Shown here: positions 56,635-64,000 of the stretch, in pieces
Numbering within the stretch: the stretch's first letter is position 1
How the letters are laid out: each line of letters opens with the position of its first letter
Source of the DNA: CBDBJL01 sp965206365
GTDB taxonomy: Bacteria; Pseudomonadota; Alphaproteobacteria; JABAAW01; JAHZMA01
Length of the DNA stretch: 64,000 bases
Direction of reading: 5' to 3'
Assembly (NCBI GenBank): GCA_965206365.1
Contig: CBDBJL010000016.1
Coordinates: 62,001 to 126,000 of the forward strand
Position numbers and translations under genes: made by a program
Notes under the pieces: generated by a model
Database searches by the model: none
What the model was told of the DNA's origin: nothing
Seen by the model: only the letters and a program-made list of their open reading frames with translations

Positions 56635-58055
56635 AAATTGAGAATAGATAAATGGATTATAAGAATTAAAGCCAATAGACAATAAACAGATCAAAAGCGT
56701 AGAGAAGAAAACCGTTAGATGCAATATTTTATTAAAAACCCAATAATTATTATCAATATTTTGCTTTATATATCGTACAAGTAGGGGTAGATAACAATAT
56801 TGCCATAGGAAATACAATAAAGAACGATTTATATTCTAAAAAAATATTCATATGGATAACAGCGTTTTTATTGGGAACAAACATATGATGCAATAGCTCC
56901 AAAGCATAATTCAGATTAGGGCTTCTAAAAAATACCCAACTTATCGTAATGATTCTTAACAAATAAACATGTGTTGTAAATTGAAAGACAGACACAGGCA
57001 ACAAATTTTGCAAGCTTTTAATCCTTGCCTTAACGATTGGCATCCGTTCTAAAATCAAGAAAAAACCGTGCCACCCACCCCAAACAATAAATGTAAAACT
57101 TGCACCATGGCAAAACCCACACAAAAAAAAAAACAATCAATAAATTTAAGGTACGTCCGGTTTTTGCCTTTTTTATTCCCACCTAAAGGAATATATACAT
57201 AATCTTTAAACCAGCTAGAAAGCGAAATATGCCATCTACGCCAAAACTCCGTTACCGATTTAGCAATATAAGGATAATTAAAATTCTCTAAAAATTTAAA
57301 CCCAAACATTCTACCAAGCCCTCTCGCCATATCAGAATAACGCTAAAATCAAAAAATATTTGCAAACTATAAATCAACATAACACTCCAAATAACGCCCG
57401 TAGACAAATTGCCAGCACCATAAGTAAAGGCTTGACCAACAACAAATCCCAAATTATTAGCAATAATTACTTTTTTGCCAAGACCAATGATAAATCTTTG
57501 AATCCCTAATGCTAAATTATCAACATTGATGCTTCTATTTTTTTAATTGCATGGCAATTGAACGATAACGGATAATAGGACCTGCAATTAATTGTGGGAA
57601 TAAGGCGATATAAAGAGACATTTGAATTACGTTTTTACTAACAGGGGCATCCTTTCTATAAGCATCTATGATGTACGACATTGCCTGAAAAGTGAAAAAC
57701 GATATCCCTATTGGCAATAGTATAGGTTTTCTTAAGATAATAGAAAACTCTAATCCCATTAATATTGCAATATCATTAATTTTCAATTAAAAAACTAGTA
57801 TATTTAAAATGAACTAAAATTAATAAATTTAAAAATACTCCAATAATTAAAAATATTTTTCGTAGAATCATTTTATTTTTATGAATGAGCAGTCCAATGA
57901 TATCGTTAATTATAATCGATATGATCATCACGCCAACATAGTTCTCCCCAGCGATAAACAATATTTTAAAATATAATTCCAGTTCTTGGAATATAAGATA
58001 ACGCAGTAATGAACGGTAGAAATAAAAATAAGAAAATAACTGATGAAAAAAGCAC
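56635..58055 (-). pseudogene. MBOAT O-acyltransferase (AlgI-like) with about six frameshifts
   Basis: Starts at GTG 58055, directly after the secA stop, and reads LFSSVIFLFLFLP. Further pieces in other frames are VMIISIIINDIIGLLIHKNK, ILLPIGISFFTFQAMSYIID and FPQLIAGPIIRYRS, NVDNLALGIQRFIIGLGKK, then FNYPYIAKSVTEFWRRWHIS and LSSWFKDYVYIPLGGNKKG, the catalytic CGFCHGASFTFIVWGGWHG and a tail ending NPFIYSQF. The order and motifs are those of AlgI-type MBOATs. Lesions lie near 57970, 57780, 57541 (T run), 57350, 57130 (long T run on the coding strand) and 56780. Confidence 0.88.
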
Positions 58056-60707
58056 TTATAAGCTACCATGGCAATGTTTATATTTACTACCCGAACCACA
58101 CGGGCATGGTGAATTACGAGGCACCCGCCCCCAATCTTCTGGATTCTGTTTTCCGATCTGCCCATTTTCAGGATCACCATGCATATTTTGATAATGGCGA
58201 GTCCGCTTCGGTTTCTGTGGCGTATTCGCAATATCCGTGGTAAATTCTGCCCGTGCATAAAGCTGCACAAAATGTTCATTCGTGCGTTCTAGCATCTCTT
58301 CAAATAACTGAAACGCCTCTTGGCGATATTCATTCAAGGGATCTCGTTGCCCATAAGCGCGTAGCCCAATGCCTTGGCGCAAATGATCTAACTGATGCAA
58401 ATGCTCTTTCCACATCGCATCCATCACCTGTAGCATAAAGGCTTTTTCTGCCATCTTCATTAATTTTACCCCATAACGGGTTTGACGCGCCTTAAATAAA
58501 AGATTGCACTGACCGATAATTCGCTGTTTAAAATCTACTTCAGTCACACCATTTTCATCTGCCCATAACTTAAAGGGTAAATCCAAGCCAAATATCCGAT
58601 AAATCTCACCATGAAGCGCATCTATTTGCCATTGCCCTCGCATCGCCTTATCGGGAATGGCACTTTTAACATGAGTATCGATCAAATCTTCAATAATTTG
58701 CTGAGTTTGCTCGCGAATATCTTCCGCAGCCATCACATAGCGTCTTTGCTCAAATATCGCATGGCGCTGGTCGTTCAGCACATTATCAAATTTCAAAAGC
58801 TGTTTGCGAATATCAAAATGATGGGCCTCTACCTTTTTCTGCGCCCGTTCAATCGCCTTATTAATCCAAACATGCGAGATCGCTTCATTTTGTTCAATTC
58901 CCAGTTTCAATAACATACTACCCATACGTTCAGAACCAAAAATCCGCATCAAATCATCCTCAAGACTTAAAAAGAAACGACTCGCTCCAGGATCACCCTG
59001 CCGACCCGACCGTCCGCGCAATTGATTGTCAATTCGTCTATTTTCATGCCGTTCGGTACCAATAATGTAAAGCCCGCCTGCCTGCAAAACAATCTCGCGC
59101 CCTGCTTTAATCTCCGATGTCATCGCTGTGATGTCTGCACTGGAAGGTGGCGAACCTGTTTTTGTAGCCAGTAACTGCAATTTCATATCCAAATTACCGC
59201 CCAGTTGAATATCCGTACCCCGCCCTGCCATATTGGTGGCGATTGTCACTGCACTTGGACGCCCCGCCTCAGCGATAATTTCCGCTTCACGCGAATTTTG
59301 CCGTGCATTTAAGACATTATGCGCAACCTTTGCTGTTTTTAATTTTTTTGAAAGCGCTTCAGATTTTTCAATCGAAACTGTTCCTACCAAAACAGGTTGT
59401 TTTCGGTGATAACATTCTTGAATTTGATTCAATACCGCCTGATCCCGTTCGTCACCAGTACGATAAATCGCATCATCAAAATCTTGCCTTTGCACCATTT
59501 CATGAGTTGGAATTTCAATCACCGAAAGCTGATAAATTTCACCAAACTCTTCTGCTTCAGTGGCAGCCGTCCCTGTCATTCCCGAAAGTTTATCATACAT
59601 GCGAAAATAATTTTGAAAAGTAACCGAGGCAATGGTTTGACTTTCATTTTGCACAGGAACATTTTCTTTTGCCTCAATTGCCTGATGCAAGCCATCACTA
59701 TAACGGCGCGACTCCATTTTGCGTCCGGTAAATTCATCAATAATAACGATACGCCCATCTTCTACAATGTAATGCACATCGCGTTCAAATAAATACATGG
59801 CTTTCAAACCCTGATTCACATGATGCAACAATGCAATATTTTGCATATCATACAAAGTGCCCTCCACCATCAAGCCTGAATTTTCTACCAAATTTTCCAC
59901 CGCTTCAGCCCCAAATTCAGTTAAAATAATGGAACGATTTTTTTCATCGATTTCATAGGATTCTTTCGGCAATTGGGGAATAAGCCTCGCCACCGAGCGA
60001 TAAATTTCCGGATCATCTTCAGCTGGCCCCGAAATGATCAGTGGCGTGCGGGCTTCATCCACCAAAATTGAATCAACCTCATCAACAATCGCAAAATAAT
60101 AATCGCGCTGCACGCAATCCTTTAGAGAAGATTTAAGATTATCACGCAAATAATCGAAGCCCAATTCATTGTTCGTCGCATAAGTAATATCACTTTGATA
60201 TTGCTTACGCCTAATGTCATCATCCATGCCACTTAAAATACATCCTGTACTTAACCCTAAAAAACGATATACGCCGCTCATCCATTCCGCATCGCGTTTT
60301 GCCAAATAATCATTCACCGTAACAATATGAACACCTTTTTTGGGTAAAGCATTCAGTACCACTGGCAAAGTGGCAACCAAAGTCTTCCCCTCACCAGTTT
60401 TCATTTCAGAAATTTGCCCCTTATGCAAAACAATTCCGCCCAAAATCTGCTCGTCATAATGGCGAAGCCCCAAAGTTCTTTGGGCGGCCTCGCGCACCAA
60501 AGCAAAAGTTCTCGGCAACAACAAATCCAAAGCTTCACCCGCACACACACGCGCGCTTAAAGCTTCAATTTGCTCAGGGAAATCTGGGTCATGTAATTGT
60601 TTAATTTCAGCTTCTAATTGGTTCACCTGCTTCACAATCGGATACAAAGAATTCAGCATCCGCTGGTTAACCGTACCAATAATTTTTTGAAGAACAAAAT
60701 TAAGCAT
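58056..60707 (-). CDS. secA: Preprotein translocase ATPase SecA
   Basis: 883 aa from ATG 60707, chosen because MLNFVLQKIIGTVNQRMLNS matches the family N-terminus; an upstream start at 60755 would add 16 residues. NBD1 has Walker A MKTGEGKTLVATLP and the DEAD-like VDEVDSILVDEARTPLIISG. TNMAGRGTDIQLGGN and QLRGRSGRQGDPGASRFFLS lie in NBD2. The C-terminal zinc motif NSPCPCGSGSKYKHCHG binds SecB and lipids. SecA drives Sec-dependent export. The stop is followed at once by the GTG of the decayed MBOAT gene. Confidence 0.98.
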   Translation of the reverse strand: MLNFVLQKIIGTVNQRMLNSLYPIVKQVNQLEAEIKQLHDPDFPEQIEALSARVCAGEALDLLLPRTFALVREAAQRTLGLRHYDEQILGGIVLHKGQISEMKTGEGKTLVATLPVVLNALPKKGVHIVTVNDYLAKRDAEWMSGVYRFLGLSTGCILSGMDDDIRRKQYQSDITYATNNELGFDYLRDNLKSSLKDCVQRDYYFAIVDEVDSILVDEARTPLIISGPAEDDPEIYRSVARLIPQLPKESYEIDEKNRSIILTEFGAEAVENLVENSGLMVEGTLYDMQNIALLHHVNQGLKAMYLFERDVHYIVEDGRIVIIDEFTGRKMESRRYSDGLHQAIEAKENVPVQNESQTIASVTFQNYFRMYDKLSGMTGTAATEAEEFGEIYQLSVIEIPTHEMVQRQDFDDAIYRTGDERDQAVLNQIQECYHRKQPVLVGTVSIEKSEALSKKLKTAKVAHNVLNARQNSREAEIIAEAGRPSAVTIATNMAGRGTDIQLGGNLDMKLQLLATKTGSPPSSADITAMTSEIKAGREIVLQAGGLYIIGTERHENRRIDNQLRGRSGRQGDPGASRFFLSLEDDLMRIFGSERMGSMLLKLGIEQNEAISHVWINKAIERAQKKVEAHHFDIRKQLLKFDNVLNDQRHAIFEQRRYVMAAEDIREQTQQIIEDLIDTHVKSAIPDKAMRGQWQIDALHGEIYRIFGLDLPFKLWADENGVTEVDFKQRIIGQCNLLFKARQTRYGVKLMKMAEKAFMLQVMDAMWKEHLHQLDHLRQGIGLRAYGQRDPLNEYRQEAFQLFEEMLERTNEHFVQLYARAEFTTDIANTPQKPKRTRHYQNMHGDPENGQIGKQNPEDWGRVPRNSPCPCGSGSKYKHCHGSL

Positions 60708-60871
60708 TAACTCTAAAAGCCTACCTGTAGAAAAATAAATGGAAAAACGACACAAAACACATCATCTTCCACCTAGCTAACATATTTCCAGCTTGCTTGA
60801 CAATCAGATTTTCATTATCATACGCTGAAATCAATTCATCGCTATCTTATTTCCTGGAATTTTTAACAATA

Positions 60872-61717
60872 ATGTTCGCCCTAGTAAAAAAATATTTTCT
60901 GCGCTGCTTGATTGCAATCAATGTTACTTGCGTAACATTTATCTTTTCTATCATGCACACCCCTGTTGTTGCCCAAGAGATTAAAGCTGCGGAGCCATCA
61001 AATGTAAAAACCCTATATCCCGTGCATGATGAATATATTCTACCAGCAATTCCCGACCGCATAGAATGGCTGAATCGAAAAACTTTCGGGTTTAATAATT
61101 TTTTCGAGCGGTTTTTATTACGCCCAATCGCTCGAACTTATCTTTTTTTGACTCCACAATTTTTTCGAACTGCCATTAAAAATGTCACAAGCACATTCAA
61201 ACGCCCTTTAAGTGCCGTTAACGCAGCATTACAAGGCGATATTAACAATTTTTTTGATAATGTTTTTGCCTTCACCCATAATATTACTTTGGGGGTTTTT
61301 GGTTTGGTAGATGTTTATGGTGACATCGCTGATCATAAAGTTCACCAAGAAGATTTCGAACAAACGATGGCAATCTACGGTATCGGCTATGGAAGTTATT
61401 GGGTGTTGCCTTTTCTAGGCCCATCTTCTTTACGTGGCGCAATCGGCATTTGGGTAGATAGTCAAATCAGCCCAGTGGCCCGAGAAATTTCTAGCAATGA
61501 TTACCTCGCCCTCACTCTTCTAGAAATTATCAATAGCTATGCGGAAAATCTAGAATTACTGATCACTTTGCAAAAAACCTCAATCGACCCTTATGCGGCA
61601 CTGCGCTCGTTTTATTATCAAAACCAAATGAAGAAACGCTACAATGATCATGTTCCCGAAATCATTGTCCCCGATAATGTCCAAGATGCCGAAGATGATT
61701 GGCTGGATGATTTATAA
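60872..61717 (+). CDS. mlaA: MlaA/VacJ outer-membrane lipoprotein-like phospholipid transporter component
   Basis: 281 aa from ATG 60872, which gives a proper signal peptide (MFALVKKYFLRCLIAINVTC, cleavage near VVAQE); a frame-extending ATG at 60797 has no such feature. The MlaA core is clear: DRIEWLNRKTFGFNNFFERF, PLSAVNAALQGDINNFFDNV, DFEQTMAIYGIGYGSYWVLP and LGPSSLRGAIG. MlaA removes mislocalised phospholipids from the outer leaflet. A lipobox Cys is not obvious at the expected cleavage site. No mlaBCDEF genes are adjacent. Divergent from secA. Confidence 0.93.
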   Translation: MFALVKKYFLRCLIAINVTCVTFIFSIMHTPVVAQEIKAAEPSNVKTLYPVHDEYILPAIPDRIEWLNRKTFGFNNFFERFLLRPIARTYLFLTPQFFRTAIKNVTSTFKRPLSAVNAALQGDINNFFDNVFAFTHNITLGVFGLVDVYGDIADHKVHQEDFEQTMAIYGIGYGSYWVLPFLGPSSLRGAIGIWVDSQISPVAREISSNDYLALTLLEIINSYAENLELLITLQKTSIDPYAALRSFYYQNQMKKRYNDHVPEIIVPDNVQDAEDDWLDDL

Positions 61718-61733
61718 AGGCTTGCAAAATTAT

Positions 61734-62348
61734 TTACGCATGCCCTAAACTTCCCGATAATTTGGTTGGGTCTACGCCAATTAAACCGAAAGCATTGAAC
61801 CATTTGATAGGATTATCATCCGAAAAAATCAGTTGACTGCTACAAGGCAACAACATCCAGCTATTATCGATTTGATATTCATTTTCCAATTGTTTCGGCC
61901 CCCAGCCGGCATAACCTAGCAAAAAAATATGTTGTTGGGGTCCCCTACCCTCTACAATATCACGCACCACATCCACAGAACCACTCATCGCAAGATTGCC
62001 AAACAGCTCGCTATGCTTGTAGAGCACATCTGCGCTATGCAAAATAAAGCCACGTTCATTCTCGATTGGCCCCCCAAAATGAATTGGCAAAGATAATTTA
62101 TTTTTCGTGTCGATTTCGGGGATATTGTTTCGCAGAATATCTTTATAGTGCAGTTTGGGCAAGGGCCGATTAACAACAACGCCGATCGCCCCAGCTTCAT
62201 CATGGCGACAAATAAAAACCACCGTTTTCACAAAACAACCTGCCTGCAGACCCGGCATAGCCGCCAAAAGTCGCCCGCTAAAAAAACCTGTATGATTAAC
62301 AATTTTTTGTTTATTCGTTAATTTTCCATCCATCTTTTCCCTATCCAT
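61734..62348 (-). CDS. YqgE/AlgH family protein
   Basis: 204 aa, family UPF0301/DUF179. Conserved elements are SGRLLAAMPGLQAGCFVKTV, GAIGVVVNRPLPKL, IHFGGPIENERGFILHS and LGYAGWGPKQLENE. Function is not established; AlgH is linked genetically to alginate regulation in Pseudomonas. It converges on mlaA 16 nt away. Confidence 0.92.
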   Translation of the reverse strand: MDREKMDGKLTNKQKIVNHTGFFSGRLLAAMPGLQAGCFVKTVVFICRHDEAGAIGVVVNRPLPKLHYKDILRNNIPEIDTKNKLSLPIHFGGPIENERGFILHSADVLYKHSELFGNLAMSGSVDVVRDIVEGRGPQQHIFLLGYAGWGPKQLENEYQIDNSWMLLPCSSQLIFSDDNPIKWFNAFGLIGVDPTKLSGSLGHA

Positions 62349-62436
62349 ACCCTAGCCATAATTTATTTTACAGTGAAGTCTACAGATTGTCATCTAAATC
62401 TGTAGGAAAAAATATTTTTTCCCTGATTTTGGCATA

Positions 62437-62583
62437 ATCAGCTGACCTAACTTCTTATGAATCCATATTCCCTCTAGCAAAATGATTAAAAATCAGCTAG
62501 TCTGCCTTTTTATGAATCCATAATTTCCATTGAAAAATTGGTTGAGGTTAGATAAATTGCTTTTATGAATCCGTTGTTTCCCT
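62437..62583 (+). repeat. Degenerate ~54-bp repeats upstream of the DsbD-like gene
   Basis: The core TTATGAATCC(A/G)T recurs with ATG at 62457, 62512 and 62565 (spacing 55 and 53), each followed by a TTCCC/TTTCC element. The first two copies also share AATCAGCT about 20 nt before the ATG (62437 and 62491). The third copy contains the start codon of the DsbD-like gene, so start-region sequence has been duplicated upstream. Confidence 0.65.
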
Positions 62584-64000
62584 TCCAACATTGCAAATCT
62601 TTCGCCATATTAATCTTGTTCTGGATAGGCTACACCCTATTATCGATGCAGGCTTTTGCCCAAAATTTTAATTTTGGCAGTGCCTCAGTTGCAAATCTTG
62701 GAAAAATTTCTGAGGATACTTTCCTGGCCACTCTTAATTTCAAGCTAGAGAAAGGCTGGAAAATTTATTGGCATAGTGGTGGTTATGGGGCTCTGCCCCC
62801 TTCGATTGAATGGGATCTAACTAGCCAAGCAGCGATTGTTAATAGCCAGATTTTATGGGCTTATCCGGAAAAATTAAATATTTTAGGCCTGAAAACCTTG
62901 GGCTATACAAAAAATATTTCCCTGCCTGTTGAAATTATTCTATCACCTAAGCCTGTCACCCAACTAACGGGCACCTTACATTATCCTATTTGTAAAAAGG
63001 TTTGCATTCCAGCAACCCTAAACTTCACACTTTACCCCGAAACATCCGCCAAAATAACCTCTAAAACACTCAGCAAAATTATGCGTAAAATTCCGGATCA
63101 ACTAAGCGATAACACGAATAAATTAGGGGAATTATTTTGGCATCAGAATCCAGAAAATAATCAAATTATTCTCAATGGTCAGCTAAATTCGCAGTGGAAA
63201 AAAGTTATTTTCAGTGCCCAGAAAAAATATATTCTGCCAAAAATACATAAAAAAACAGGCAGATTACAGCAAAACACCCATGTTCCTTTTGCGGCAAATG
63301 CTGGCGAAACTCTTCAGATCTTGGTCACCGCAAAAACCAAAGAAAATTTTATCACAACTACTCTTTATGCCCAACCAGCGCCAGTTTCACCCATTAAAAG
63401 TAATGTTACTGGTAATGTCACCAATAATGTCGCTAATAATCCCATTGGCGAAATCACAATTTCTTTATTCTTTTTAGCATTATTTGCCGGATTATTGCTT
63501 AATTTCATGCCATGCGTTTTGCCTGTATTGTCATTAAAAATATTGCCAACATCACAAAATCATCGTGAAAATCATAATGCAAAAAGTGATTTGCGGATTA
63601 ATTGCCTGTTTGCGGGTATCGGCATTTTAATCGGCTTTGGTTTGTTGGCAAGTTTTTTAATCTTCATCAGGCAATTTGGCTTTGCCCATTGGGGGTTGCA
63701 ATTTCAATCACCTTTTTTCTTGATCTTTATGCTTTGGACGTTGTTATTTTTTATCGCAACAATTCTCAATTGGCATTTTTTAATCCTCCCCACCCTGCCA
63801 CTACATTTGTCTCAGCGCTTTGGGCTTAAAACCATGATTCCCAAGCCGGCAAAAGCCATGCTTCAAAAAATGATGATCGGTATTATCGTGGTTTGGTTTG
63901 CCAGCGCATGCACTGCCCCAATTATCGGCACCATTATCTTAACCGCACTTACAGCACAGCCTTGGGTGTTATTCGGCATGCTTGAATTATTGGGGTTAGG
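62565..64000 (+). CDS. DsbD/ScsB-like thiol:disulfide interchange protein (3' end missing)
   Basis: 478 codons to the window edge without a stop. A signal peptide (about 1-30, ending SMQAFAQ) precedes a periplasmic alpha-like domain whose redox-type pair is in YPICKKVCIPA. The membrane domain begins near residue 305 with FMPCVLPVLSLKIL and reaches ACTAPIIGT, the paired CcdA/DsbD helices that carry one Cys each. This layout fits ScsB-like proteins of alphaproteobacteria, which pass electrons from cytoplasmic thioredoxin to the periplasm. The expected C-terminal thioredoxin domain lies beyond the window. Confidence 0.85.
   Translation, partial: MNPLFPFQHCKSFAILILFWIGYTLLSMQAFAQNFNFGSASVANLGKISEDTFLATLNFKLEKGWKIYWHSGGYGALPPSIEWDLTSQAAIVNSQILWAYPEKLNILGLKTLGYTKNISLPVEIILSPKPVTQLTGTLHYPICKKVCIPATLNFTLYPETSAKITSKTLSKIMRKIPDQLSDNTNKLGELFWHQNPENNQIILNGQLNSQWKKVIFSAQKKYILPKIHKKTGRLQQNTHVPFAANAGETLQILVTAKTKENFITTTLYAQPAPVSPIKSNVTGNVTNNVANNPIGEITISLFFLALFAGLLLNFMPCVLPVLSLKILPTSQNHRENHNAKSDLRINCLFAGIGILIGFGLLASFLIFIRQFGFAHWGLQFQSPFFLIFMLWTLLFFIATILNWHFLILPTLPLHLSQRFGLKTMIPKPAKAMLQKMMIGIIVVWFASACTAPIIGTIILTALTAQPWVLFGMLELLGL

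Noticed and set aside
56753..57136. 127-codon frame as an independent small membrane protein
   Set aside because: It contains the CGFCHGASF core and follows the WRRWH piece in order, so it is a fragment of the MBOAT pseudogene.
1..64000. CRISPR array, prophage or insertion sequence
   Set aside because: No regularly spaced identical repeats, phage structural genes, transposase motifs or terminal inverted repeats with target duplications were seen.

Overview
The window is an AT-rich stretch of an alphaproteobacterial chromosome. The evidence is gene content and order: rpsB-tsf-pyrH-frr-uppS-cdsA-dxr-rseP-bamA-skp-lpxD-fabZ-lpxA-lpxI-lpxB; LpxI rather than LpxH; ftsB-pdhA-pdhB-pdhC-lpdA with a lipoyl domain on E1-beta; class II DAHP synthase; a YdcH-like DUF465 protein; hfq-hflX; and an Rrf2-sufBCDS-sufT-sufA operon. 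Complete lipid A genes plus hldD, bamA, skp and mlaA indicate a Gram-negative envelope with LPS. I cannot place it below class. The base composition and many single-base gene lesions recall host-associated or streamlined lineages, but that is inference.

Layout. 1-970: an N6-adenine DNA methyltransferase (minus), perhaps followed off the left edge by a partner gene. 1394-2041: a METTL27-like methyltransferase. 2255-16807: one dense plus-strand run for translation (rpsB, tsf, frr), UMP kinase, undecaprenyl-PP, CDP-DAG and MEP-isoprenoid synthesis, envelope proteolysis, outer-membrane assembly and lipid A synthesis. 16819-18512: a TauE/SafE permease with its TIGR02186 partner. 18621-18707: tRNA-Leu(CAA). 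18835-21608: lpxC, class II DAHP synthase and a small YdcH-like protein. 21660-25950: a decayed island with an FkbM methyltransferase broken by two frameshifts and the wreck of a single-chain restriction-modification enzyme. 25950-31374: the pyruvate dehydrogenase operon and an FtsB-like protein (minus). 31500-39031: the suf iron-sulfur operon and a MATE exporter. 39044-45102: hflX, hfq, a beta-hydroxyacid dehydrogenase, nadE and gltX. 45112-49220: a three-gene cassette of a FlaG-like acidic protein, an ABC exporter with a degenerate ATPase site, and a membrane-fusion-like protein. 49700-51256: a DnaJ-like protein and a small His-rich membrane protein. 51384-53474: a TylF-like methyltransferase and an MBL hydrolase, both frameshifted. 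53605-53952: RNase P RNA. 54205-55221: hldD. 55457-58055: a pseudogenised MBOAT/AlgX-like polysaccharide O-acetylation pair. 58056-64000: secA, mlaA, yqgE and the start of a DsbD/ScsB-like gene cut by the window end.

The most informative pattern is where the lesions lie. About 45 kb of core genes read through cleanly, while nearly every gene for surface-polysaccharide modification or restriction-modification carries one or more single-base indels, several of them in homopolymer runs. That argues for relaxed selection on surface decoration and DNA restriction (or phase variation at some tracts) rather than uniform sequencing error. The most unusual intact system is the FlaG-like / degenerate ABC / membrane-fusion cassette.
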